Shown: positions 8,351 through 17,177 of the stretch, piece after piece | Layout: each line of letters starts with the position of its first letter | Position numbering within the stretch: position 1 is the stretch's first letter | NCBI RefSeq assembly: GCF_030269605.1 | Contig: NZ_BSTQ01000001.1 | Coordinates: 372,001-436,000, forward strand | DNA length: 64,000 bases | Direction: 5' to 3' | From: Lentzea sp. NBRC 105346 | GTDB lineage: Bacteria > Actinomycetota > Actinomycetes > Mycobacteriales > Pseudonocardiaceae | Position numbers and translations under genes: made by a program | The notes under the pieces: model-generated | Seen by the model: only the letters and a program-made list of their open reading frames with translations | Told to the model about the DNA's origin: nothing | Databases searched by the model: none

Positions 8351-9919
8351 ATGAGCGCCACCGACGTCCGCGGCAACGCGCGTGAGTCGTCCAAGTTGCG
8401 CCTGTGGGAGTTGGCGGGTTTCCCCGGCCGCGTCGACATCGCCAACTATCTGACCGCGCAGGAACATGCCGCCCAGTACCGGTTGATCGTCGACGTGCTG
8501 TTCGACGCACAGGAGGTCGCGCTGACCGGAGTGGGGCGCGACGAACTGCTGACCGCTGTGCGTGAGCGGATCGAATCGGTGGTCGACGTGCCGCGCGCCC
8601 GCGAGCTGACCAGCCTGCCGGTGTTGGACCTGGACGCGCGGATGCAGCAGCTCGATCAGTGGGGAGTGGTGCACAGCTGGCAGGACCGGGCACGCACCGA
8701 GGCCGACTTCGTCCGGTCGCGCGACCGCTACCAGCTGACCACCGAGGCGGCGGACCTGCACGCGTGGCTGCGGCAACGAGGAGATGATCACTCGGCGATG
8801 ACGTCGGCGGCGGCGTTCGCGCCCGCCGTGATCGCCGACCGGCTGCGCGAAGTGCTCGCTGCGGTCGCGGCGAAGGACTTTCCGGCAGCGGCGCACGCGT
8901 GGTCGCAGGTGCGCACCACGCTGAAGAATATGGCCGACGCCGCGCGCATGTGGCAGTCCCGGATGGCCTCGGCCCTGGCCGGCACACCGGACGACGACAA
9001 GATCACGCGGTTGCGGGACACCGTGATGGCTTACATCACCGTGTGGGGCGCCGGCATCGACACCTACAGCGCCCGGATCCGCGACGCCGTCGACGAGCTG
9101 GATGCGCGAGGCGCGCAGGTGTGGAGGGACATCGCCCTGGTCGGCCTCGATCCGGAGGCCAGCGACGAGACGATCTCGGCCATGGCGCTGGTGCACCACG
9201 CCGGTCTGGACACGCTGCGCGCGTGGTTCGCCGGACCGGACAACCAGGCGACGCGGTTGCGCCGCCAGGTCCGTGACGCCGTGTCGCCGTTGTTGCGGGG
9301 AACCCGCGCGCTGCTGTCGACCGGTGGACACATCACCCGGCAGGCAGAGCTATTCCGTGTCGCGGCGGCGATCGACCAGGCCGCTGATGATCACGAGGCG
9401 TGGCGGGTGTGGTGCCAGGCGACCGGGCAATGGACGGCCCGCCACCTGCCGGGTGAGTCCGCCGACCCCGCGGTCGGGGCATCGAGGACCTCGTTCTGGG
9501 AGGCACCGCCGGTGCCGATCGACGCCGTGGCACGGCAACGTTCTCGCAGCAGCACTGGTGGCCCGCCGGCACAGGTGCCCGACCGGCGCAAGGCTCGAGA
9601 CCACGCACGGTGGCTGCTGCAGACGCAGCGCCGTGAGCAGTCCGCGGCCGAACACCAGCTGGCCGCGCGATCGGGCAGCGCCCTGTCGTCGTGGGCGCCG
9701 CTCGGGGCGGGGGAGGCCGAGCTGTTCTGGGGCATCCTGGCCGCGGTCAGCTCCGCCCGCGCCGACCATGGTGCTGAACCCCGGCAGGTGAGCACCGCCG
9801 ACGGGCGGTGGCTGGTGATCGCGCATCCGCCAGCCAGGCCTACCGCGTCGGCCCTGGTCCGCACTCCGGCGGGCGACATCGTCTGCACGGACTGGACGCT
9901 GGAGCTGATCCCCGCATGA
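8351..9919 (+). CDS. jetA: Wadjet protein JetA (DUF2397 / TIGR02677)
   Basis: 522 residues. The sequence begins with a winged-helix region (LRLWELAGFPGRVDIANYLTA, then AAQYRLIVDVLFDAQE), continues as a long helical region, and ends in a domain opening RKARDHARWLLQTQRREQ. This matches the DUF2397 family, the kleisin-like component of the JetABCD variant whose other members follow directly. With JetB and JetC it should form an SMC-type loop-extruding complex that recognises small circular plasmids. The stop overlaps the jetB start (ATGA), so it is translationally coupled. Confidence 0.88.
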   Translation: MSATDVRGNARESSKLRLWELAGFPGRVDIANYLTAQEHAAQYRLIVDVLFDAQEVALTGVGRDELLTAVRERIESVVDVPRARELTSLPVLDLDARMQQLDQWGVVHSWQDRARTEADFVRSRDRYQLTTEAADLHAWLRQRGDDHSAMTSAAAFAPAVIADRLREVLAAVAAKDFPAAAHAWSQVRTTLKNMADAARMWQSRMASALAGTPDDDKITRLRDTVMAYITVWGAGIDTYSARIRDAVDELDARGAQVWRDIALVGLDPEASDETISAMALVHHAGLDTLRAWFAGPDNQATRLRRQVRDAVSPLLRGTRALLSTGGHITRQAELFRVAAAIDQAADDHEAWRVWCQATGQWTARHLPGESADPAVGASRTSFWEAPPVPIDAVARQRSRSSTGGPPAQVPDRRKARDHARWLLQTQRREQSAAEHQLAARSGSALSSWAPLGAGEAELFWGILAAVSSARADHGAEPRQVSTADGRWLVIAHPPARPTASALVRTPAGDIVCTDWTLELIPA

Positions 9920-11247
9920 CTGTCCGCGTCTACGACGAGTTGTCCGACTCGGTCAGGAAACACACCGCCCAGCGAGCGTTCCTCGGACTGCTCACGTGCC
10001 CCGTGCTCACCCACCAGACCAATCCCCAGCTCTACCGCGGCGTGCTGGACAACCGAGGCACACTCACCCGGTGGGTCGCCCGCATCGGCTACCGGCTCAC
10101 CACCTCCGTGGGGGTCGTCCGCCTGCACCGCGACCCGGCCGGCCCCGACCTGACCGCCGCCCCCGCGCTGGCTCACCCGCCGCCACGCCGCGAGCTGGTC
10201 CTGCGGATCCTGCTCGCCGCGGCCTGCGAAGAGGTCACCGGAAGCACCACGGTGCAGTACCTGTCCGATGCGGTGCGCGCCGCGTCGGTCAACCCCGCGT
10301 GCGCGGTCACGCCCTACAACCCCCACCCGGACAAGGACGAAGGCCGACGCCGGGCGCGAGCCGAGCGGCACACCTTCCTACGGGCCGTCGAGCACCTCGT
10401 GCACTGCGGCGTGCTCGTGCGGCGCACCTCCGACGACGGATTGCTGCGCCAATGGGAAGACGACGGCGAGGGGATCGGCGGCGGCTTCGAGGTCAACTCG
10501 GATGCCCTGCTGCAGTTCATCGATCCGCACACCGTCCATCGAGTGTTCACAGTGGACGGACGCGATGTCGACGAGGTGCGGACCGCGACACGACGCCAGC
10601 GCATGCTCCGGCGCCTGCTTGAGGATACCGCCCTGCTCTACGGCGATCTGCACGTCGACGACGCCGACTATGCCCGCACACAACGATCCTCACTGGCCGC
10701 CGCCGCGGCGGAGATGAGCGGTGGCACCGTGGAGATCCGGGCGGAAGGCCTGGTGCTACGTCTGCCGCAGGACGCCCCGACAGGCATGGTCATCGCGTTT
10801 CCCGGCAGCAAGCGCGCGTCCTGGTTCGCCCTGAGCATCCTCGACGGCGCGCTCGCCGCAGGCCCCGCACCAGACGCCGCCGGGCGCGTCGCGGTGCCCT
10901 CCACGCTGGTCGACCAGGTCACCGCCGAGGTCGGCGAACGCTACGCCGAGGCACTGACCGACGACCTGCGCGGCGGCATCAGCCGACTGCGGGCCGCCGT
11001 CGAACCGATCCTGGAGGACCTCGCTGTCGTGCGCGTCGGACCCGCACAAGACTGGACCGTCCTGCCCACCGCCGCGCGATTCCGCAATCCCCGTGTCAGC
11101 TTCCAGCCCCTGCTGACCGCCGCCGACCCCGCCGATGCCGTTAATGGCGCCGATCCCGTTGATGCCGACGGTCGCGTTGACGCTGACGACGGTCCCGGTC
11201 CGATCAACCCGCCGACGACGATATTCGAGACGGAAGATCCCCGATGA
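9916..11247 (+). CDS. jetB: Wadjet protein JetB (DUF2398 / TIGR02678)
   Basis: 443 residues from the ATG overlapping the jetA stop; a longer frame from 9808 is not preferred. The N-terminus (RKHTAQRAFLGLLTCPVLTHQTNPQLYRGVLDNRGTLTRWVARIGYRL) is characteristic of DUF2398, followed by winged-helix segments around residues 90-250. It corresponds to the KITE-like subunit that joins JetA to JetC. A low-complexity Ala/Asp/Pro tail of about 50 residues precedes the stop. The stop overlaps jetC by ATGA. Confidence 0.87.
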   Translation: MTVRVYDELSDSVRKHTAQRAFLGLLTCPVLTHQTNPQLYRGVLDNRGTLTRWVARIGYRLTTSVGVVRLHRDPAGPDLTAAPALAHPPPRRELVLRILLAAACEEVTGSTTVQYLSDAVRAASVNPACAVTPYNPHPDKDEGRRRARAERHTFLRAVEHLVHCGVLVRRTSDDGLLRQWEDDGEGIGGGFEVNSDALLQFIDPHTVHRVFTVDGRDVDEVRTATRRQRMLRRLLEDTALLYGDLHVDDADYARTQRSSLAAAAAEMSGGTVEIRAEGLVLRLPQDAPTGMVIAFPGSKRASWFALSILDGALAAGPAPDAAGRVAVPSTLVDQVTAEVGERYAEALTDDLRGGISRLRAAVEPILEDLAVVRVGPAQDWTVLPTAARFRNPRVSFQPLLTAADPADAVNGADPVDADGRVDADDGPGPINPPTTIFETEDPR

Positions 11248-14200
11248 CCGAGTCCTCGCCCCCCGACCTCGCCCAGCGGCAGGAAGTGATGTTGCACTGG
11301 CGGGAGCAGGCCGAGCGCGGTGGGCTGCCGATGCCGCAACGGCAACGGTGGCAACCGCTGCGGGTCGGTGTGGTCAACCTCTGGGAGTTCGACCGCGCCG
11401 AAGCCTGGTTCGCCGACGGCCGTCTCCAGCTGGCCGGAGCCAACGAATCCGGCAAGTCCACCCTGATGACGCTGACAACACTGCTGCTGTTCGCCGGCGA
11501 CGTCTCCTCCCACAACATCGACACCCTGGGGTCGTCGACCAAACGGTTCCGCTTCTACATCGAGCCCTCAGAGCATCCGATGGACCGGCGGGAGAACACA
11601 GCCAAGAAGTACCGCGGGTGGGCCTGGGCTGAGTATGGGCGCCTGACCGATGACGGCCCGGAGTTCTTCACCACCCTGCTGTACGCGCAGGCTCGCGTCG
11701 GCGACAACGACATCGCCCCCACCTGGTGCACCCTGATCGGACGGTATCGGGTCCGGGCCGGGCTGACACTGGTCGAGTCCGGCTACCCGGTCGATCCCGC
11801 ACAGATCAAGACAGTCACCGGCTTCGACCAACACGCCTCGGGCGAGAAGTACCGGGCGGCCATCGCGCGCACCATGTTCGACGGCGACGGCACCGTGCTC
11901 GCCCAGCTCATCCGGGTACTGCGCGTGCTGCGCACACCCAAGATCGGCGCCCGGTTCGAGGTGGACGATCTGGCAACCGCCTTCCGGCATGCGCTGCCCG
12001 CCATCGACGACAGCGAAATCGAGCAGCTCTCGCAGGACTGGGACGAACTCGAGCGGATGCGCACCGAGAAGGACAACGCCGAACAGGCGCTGGCCGCGAT
12101 CACCCAGTTCACGACCAAGTACTGGCTGCCCTGGGCACACAGCGAAATCCGCCAAGCGTGCGACCCCGTGATCGCCACCGACGCGCAGTTGACGAAGGCC
12201 CGCACAGACCAGGAACGCGAACAGTCCACACTGGACAAACTCGCGACCGAGCTGGCCGCAGCCGACAGCGAGATCACCACCACCGAGGACAAACAACGGC
12301 AAGCACAGACCCAGTCCGATCAGCTCAAGGAAACCGAGGCCTACACCACCGCCGCCAGCGCGACGGCCAACGCGCGCTCGCTGGCCGAGCAGGCCGCCAA
12401 GGCCGACGAGCGCGTACGGCGCGCCACCCACCGAGTGGAGGCCGCCAGCGCACGCCTCGCCCAGGTACGCGAGCATCACGACACGGTGCAGCGCGACACC
12501 CACCAAGCCGCGGAGGAACTCGAGCACGCCGGCCGTGCGGTCGGGAAGGCCGGCCGAGAGGCGGGATGCGGCGTCATCGTGGAGGAACTGGTCGCGCGCC
12601 AGGACATCTCCCGGTTGAACCACCTCACCTCACACCGCCAGCAGCGGGTCGACCACCTCCGTGGCCTGTTCACCCGGCAGGGGCAGGCCGAACACCGAGC
12701 CGAGGTCGCCCACGAGCAGCTCCGGCGCGCCGAAACCCAGTACCGGCACACCCAGGACGCGTCCACACAGGCTGATACCGAGGTCGAGCAGGCCATCGCC
12801 ACGCTCGCCCACGACCTGTCCGCGTGGACGTCCCAGCTGCCGGACAACCCGCCGCCGCCCGCCCTCGTCGAGACCTGGATGGCACAAGTCGCCTCGATCG
12901 TCGACGCCCCGGCACCAGGCCCAGTACTGGGCGAACTCCTTCGCCGCCAACACCTGCAGCCTGCGCAGGAGGAGATCACCGGACAGCTCGCACGGCAGCA
13001 GCAGCAACTCACGGCAGCCGAGTCGGAGCGAACCCGCCTGTCCACCGAGGTCGACCGGCTCTCCTCCGAGACCGAGCCCACCCCACCCGAACCCACGCTG
13101 TGGTCGCGGCGGCCACGACCGACCGGTGTCACCAACGCCGGTGCACCGCTGTGGCGCCTGGTCGACCCCGCGGCCACGACCAGCCCAGTGCACGTCGCCG
13201 CACTCGAATCCGCCCTGGACGCAGCAGGACTGCTGCAAGCGTGGATCACCCCAGACGGACAGTTCGAACTCAGCCGCGACGGCCACGACATCGTCTGGCA
13301 GCTTGGCAGCCCCGCCGGCAACACAAGCGGCTCCGCCGCCGACAGCTCCTCACTGAGCCCAGGTGCGCGCGACACGCTGCGCACGGTCCTGGAACCGGCC
13401 GCAGGCATCCCCGCCGACCTGAGCCGCGTCGTCGACAGACTGCTGTCCAGCGTCGCCTACACCGACACCCCCATCGACCCCGCGAGCCCGGATACCGGTG
13501 TCGCCGGACACGACGCGGTCATCAGCAGCGACGGCAGCTGGCGGCTAACGAGCCTGACCGGTCGAGCGGCACCGGCGAGTGAGGGAGCGCAGCTGCTCGG
13601 CACGGCCGCGCGCGAGCAGGCACGACAACGCCGACTGGAACACCTACGGCACGACCTGGACCTCGCACAGGCCACAGTGGACACGCTGTCCGCTGCGGTC
13701 GAGACCCTCACTCGACGTGGCGCGGCGCTGGCCGAGGCCTATCGCAACGCCCCGTCCGACACCGCGGTGGTCACCGCCGTGCACGCCGCTCGCCACGCCG
13801 CCGCTCTCCTCGACACCAAGGCCAGCGAACTACAGCACGCCCAGGACACGATGCGTGACGCCCGCGAAGCGGCGGAGACCGCGACACGAGACGTCATCGC
13901 CTTCGCAGGTGAGCACGACCTGCCCCGCCACTCTGACGGACTCGACGCCGTGGCCTCCGCGGTGGCGAGCCTGCGCACCGCCATCGGCGAGCTCAACACG
14001 GCCATCGGGCGGTCGAACTCCCTCGTCGCGGCGCTGACCCGGTCACAGCAGGACCTGCAGCTGCGCGAGGCCGACCTCGCCAAGGACGCCGAGGACGCAG
14101 ACACAGAACAACAAGAGTCCCGGCGACTGCACACCGCCGCAGAGGAAGCGCGCACAGCCCTATCGCTGGACGGGCAGGAGGTGCTCGACCGCGTCGCCGC

Positions 14201-15605
14201 GCTGGCCGCCGCCATCAACGGTTACAGCGACACGCTGCGCACGCTACGAGACACCCAACGCGGACTGCTCGAACAGCGCATGGCCGCACAGAACCGCGTC
14301 GACACCGCCGCGCAACACCATCGCAACGCGCAGACCAGACACGCCGAGGCGCTGACACTCTGGTCACAGCACCTCGACAGCGGGCTACCCACGCTGTGCG
14401 GCATCGCCGTCACACCTGAGCCCACACCAGAGTCCGCAGTGGACAATGCGACCTCTGTCGCGCACGCGCTGCCCATCGATGGATGGGAACCGTGCACCGC
14501 ACAATCGGCCAACCACACGCGGCGCCGCTGGGAAGCACTCACCGCGCAACTACCCGTGCTGCGATCCCAACTCGAAGCACTGTCCAGCCGGACCGCCAAC
14601 CTGTCCGAACCCTCCGACAGCAACCCAGCACAACAGCCGTCGGTCGACCTGATCGTGGACGGCTCCGGTCGCCACTACGCGCCACCGCTGGCCGTCCGCA
14701 CGCTGCAGGAGCAGCTCGACCAGCTGCGCGCCAACTACGATGCCGAGTTCGATCACGCCATCAACGAACTACTCGGCAGCACCTTCGTCGAGCACCTGCG
14801 CGACCGCCTGGTCGAAGTCGAAACACTCCGGCAGCGCATCAACGTCAAACTCAAAGCCAGTCCCACGACCACCTCGGCGCTCACCCTGCGACTGGTGCGC
14901 GTGCCGGTGTCGGAAGAACGCGACGCCAACGCGGTCCTCAAGTCCCTCGAGGACGAGAGCGTCAGCTTCCTGCCCGCGGCCACCCAGAAGACCATCAAGG
15001 AGTTTCTCGCCGGACGCGTCACCGAAGCGCAGGAAGCCGCCAAGGCGCATGGGGAAACCGACTGGCGCAAGCGGCTCGAGCTCACCCTCGACTACCGGCG
15101 CTGGTTCGACCTCAAACTGGAGTACCGCACGACATCCAGCGGCGACAAGTGGATCGCTCTCGAACGGGCCCAGCACGACACGTTCTCCGGCGGAGCCCGA
15201 GTCGTCACCCTGCTCGCCCCGTTCATCGCCGCGCTCCAGGCCATGTACGACCAGCATCCCTCCGCACCTCGCCTGATGTGGCTCGACGAGGCCTTCGACG
15301 GCGTCGACCCGCCCAACAAGACCGCCCTGTTCCGGCTGCTCCGCGCCTGCGACCTCGACTGGATGATGGCCGGCCCCGGACTCCTGGCCAACAACCCCGA
15401 AGTCCCGTTCGCGGCCATCGTCACCACCTGCCGCGCACCCCGGCCGCTGCCCGGTGTCTTCTTCGAAACGATGCTGTGGAACGGGAAAACCACCAGCCAG
15501 ATCACCACACCCGACCCCGCCGATCTTCCCGAACTGACCCAGCCGCTCCCACCCGGCATCCAGGCCATCGCACTCGACGAAGGGCTGTTCGACCAACCCG
15601 GCTAG
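11244..15605 (+). CDS. jetC: Wadjet protein JetC, SMC-like ATPase (TIGR02680)
   Basis: 1453 residues. The Walker A motif GANESGKST is at 65-73. Two long coiled-coil arms lie on either side of a central hinge-like region around residues 590-760. The C-terminal half of the ATPase head has the signature DTFSGGARVV near 1311 and Walker B RLMWLDEAFDGVD near 1342. The length and layout match the MukB/SMC-like member of the JetABCD system, which uses ATP to extrude DNA loops. The head motifs look intact, so the ATPase should be active. It is followed by jetD after 42 bp. Confidence 0.92.
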   Translation: MTESSPPDLAQRQEVMLHWREQAERGGLPMPQRQRWQPLRVGVVNLWEFDRAEAWFADGRLQLAGANESGKSTLMTLTTLLLFAGDVSSHNIDTLGSSTKRFRFYIEPSEHPMDRRENTAKKYRGWAWAEYGRLTDDGPEFFTTLLYAQARVGDNDIAPTWCTLIGRYRVRAGLTLVESGYPVDPAQIKTVTGFDQHASGEKYRAAIARTMFDGDGTVLAQLIRVLRVLRTPKIGARFEVDDLATAFRHALPAIDDSEIEQLSQDWDELERMRTEKDNAEQALAAITQFTTKYWLPWAHSEIRQACDPVIATDAQLTKARTDQEREQSTLDKLATELAAADSEITTTEDKQRQAQTQSDQLKETEAYTTAASATANARSLAEQAAKADERVRRATHRVEAASARLAQVREHHDTVQRDTHQAAEELEHAGRAVGKAGREAGCGVIVEELVARQDISRLNHLTSHRQQRVDHLRGLFTRQGQAEHRAEVAHEQLRRAETQYRHTQDASTQADTEVEQAIATLAHDLSAWTSQLPDNPPPPALVETWMAQVASIVDAPAPGPVLGELLRRQHLQPAQEEITGQLARQQQQLTAAESERTRLSTEVDRLSSETEPTPPEPTLWSRRPRPTGVTNAGAPLWRLVDPAATTSPVHVAALESALDAAGLLQAWITPDGQFELSRDGHDIVWQLGSPAGNTSGSAADSSSLSPGARDTLRTVLEPAAGIPADLSRVVDRLLSSVAYTDTPIDPASPDTGVAGHDAVISSDGSWRLTSLTGRAAPASEGAQLLGTAAREQARQRRLEHLRHDLDLAQATVDTLSAAVETLTRRGAALAEAYRNAPSDTAVVTAVHAARHAAALLDTKASELQHAQDTMRDAREAAETATRDVIAFAGEHDLPRHSDGLDAVASAVASLRTAIGELNTAIGRSNSLVAALTRSQQDLQLREADLAKDAEDADTEQQESRRLHTAAEEARTALSLDGQEVLDRVAALAAAINGYSDTLRTLRDTQRGLLEQRMAAQNRVDTAAQHHRNAQTRHAEALTLWSQHLDSGLPTLCGIAVTPEPTPESAVDNATSVAHALPIDGWEPCTAQSANHTRRRWEALTAQLPVLRSQLEALSSRTANLSEPSDSNPAQQPSVDLIVDGSGRHYAPPLAVRTLQEQLDQLRANYDAEFDHAINELLGSTFVEHLRDRLVEVETLRQRINVKLKASPTTTSALTLRLVRVPVSEERDANAVLKSLEDESVSFLPAATQKTIKEFLAGRVTEAQEAAKAHGETDWRKRLELTLDYRRWFDLKLEYRTTSSGDKWIALERAQHDTFSGGARVVTLLAPFIAALQAMYDQHPSAPRLMWLDEAFDGVDPPNKTALFRLLRACDLDWMMAGPGLLANNPEVPFAAIVTTCRAPRPLPGVFFETMLWNGKTTSQITTPDPADLPELTQPLPPGIQAIALDEGLFDQPG

Positions 15606-15647
15606 ACAACCCACATCCCCGACGAGCCGACCAACCCCCAGGACGAC

Positions 15648-16844
15648 ATGCCCGCCGACACCACCCCCGCCGACCCGCAGGACCAGTTCGCCCAGTGGGC
15701 CGCCAAGGACGGCCCAGCCAAGATCATCACGGCGCTGTGCGCACACCTCGAGGCCGGCCACAGCTGGGGACACACCGAGCTGCCCGCCGACCTCACACCC
15801 CAGCAACGCCGACAGGTTCGCGACCTGCTCGGCACAAAGTGGGACGCATCCGGCCGCGGCGTCACACCGCACATGCTCAAAACCCGCCTGATCAAACAAG
15901 GCCTCGACGCCGACACCGCACTGCGCCAACTCATCGGACGCGACCTGACCAACCGGCGCACCCAGCTCCGCGAACACCGCGCCCGCGCCGCAGCCGAACG
16001 CCAGGACGCACTCGACACACTGATCGAGGCGGGAGTCCCCCGCACCGAGGCGGAGACCTGGCTGGGCCGCCGAGGACTGCCACCCGCCGGACACGGCCAA
16101 CTTCTCGCCCACGTCCAGAAGATCGCCACGGTATGGCGGCACCTGCCCCACGGCGGCGACACGATCATGCTCAGCGTCCTGGCCGACGCCGCATGCGACG
16201 ACCCCCACGCACTCGACCGCCGCGCGGGCCGGCTCGGACTCGACATCCTGCGCCTGGCCAACAGCAACGCTCCCGACGCCGACGACAACGCCTACGACAT
16301 CGAGGGCTGGCGGACCGCATGGGACACCCTCGGCGTCGTCTGCGATCCACTGTCCTCCCGCGTCCTCGTCCTCAACCTTCCCCTCACCGGCACCGCCGCG
16401 GCATGCGCCATCACCGCGGCCGGCTGCCAGACCGGCGAACCGGTCTGGCTCACCTGGCGCAGCCTCAACGGCGACTTCGCCCTCGACCACAACCAATGCG
16501 GACAAGACCGGCGCGTGGACGTCTACGTCTGCGAGAACCCCACCGTCGTGGCCGCGGCGGCGGATGCCCTCGGCGCCAGGACCCACCCGTTGGTGTGCAC
16601 CAACGGCGTACCCAGCGGCGCCGTTCGCAAGCTCCTGGCCGGTCTCGCGACCACAGGTGCTCGCCTGATCATTCGCGCCGATGACGACCCCGCGGGCCAG
16701 GCCATCGTGCAGCAGCTACTGAGCCTCGTTCCGCACGCCATGTTGTGGCGATACACACGACGAGCCCCCGACACAGCGACACCAGCACGGCAGTACGAGG
16801 AACGAGTACTCGCGACCCTGCTGACCGACCTCTCTCGCGACTAA
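15648..16844 (+). CDS. jetD: Wadjet protein JetD, Toprim nuclease (DUF2399 / TIGR02679)
   Basis: 398 residues. The N-terminal 170 residues are helical (DUF3323-like region). The C-terminal domain is Toprim: VYVCENPTVVAAAADAL near residue 290 supplies the Glu, and IIRADDDPAGQAI near 340-352 supplies the DxD metal ligands. JetD is the endonuclease that cleaves plasmid DNA once JetABC has stalled on it. The gene closes a complete A-B-C-D set, numbered type III as I recall the published scheme. Confidence 0.9.
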   Translation: MPADTTPADPQDQFAQWAAKDGPAKIITALCAHLEAGHSWGHTELPADLTPQQRRQVRDLLGTKWDASGRGVTPHMLKTRLIKQGLDADTALRQLIGRDLTNRRTQLREHRARAAAERQDALDTLIEAGVPRTEAETWLGRRGLPPAGHGQLLAHVQKIATVWRHLPHGGDTIMLSVLADAACDDPHALDRRAGRLGLDILRLANSNAPDADDNAYDIEGWRTAWDTLGVVCDPLSSRVLVLNLPLTGTAAACAITAAGCQTGEPVWLTWRSLNGDFALDHNQCGQDRRVDVYVCENPTVVAAAADALGARTHPLVCTNGVPSGAVRKLLAGLATTGARLIIRADDDPAGQAIVQQLLSLVPHAMLWRYTRRAPDTATPARQYEERVLATLLTDLSRD

Positions 16845-17177
16845 CCGGACCGCAACGAGTGGACGACCAGCGGTCCACCAGACAACGACATGCACGAACA
16901 CCCCGAGGTAGAGGTGCTGGTCTCCGCTAGTGCTGCATCGCGGCCTCGATGGTGACCAAGACGGTGTGGAGCGACCGCGGACGTTCGCGTGCCGTGCCCG
17001 TGCTCGCTGATCAAGGTCGTGATCAATTTCGGTGAGTAGTGGCCGGACCGGCGGAACGCCGTCGCCGAGATCCAGTCGCAACGCTGGCTCGATGGCCATC
17101 TCGCAGGCCATGTCCACATTGGACGCGATGCGGGGTCGGCGGTCGCACACCACCGCCCGTGGTGTTGACTGGACGTC
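16845..17177. other. intergenic, no supported gene
   Basis: 333 bp between jetD and the DUF4365 gene. Frames here are short. No clear hairpin terminator was seen. Confidence 0.4.

Noticed and set aside
7866..8987. N-terminal extension making a 726-residue minus-strand protein
   Set aside because: The extension is Arg/Pro/Ser-rich, overlaps jetA on the other strand, and carries no domain; the nuclease starts at 7865.
14769..16586. 605-codon minus-strand frame
   Set aside because: Gly/Val-rich antisense shadow of jetC and jetD.
14483..16684. 733-codon plus-strand frame across jetC/jetD
   Set aside because: Arg/Pro-rich shadow of jetC and jetD in another frame.
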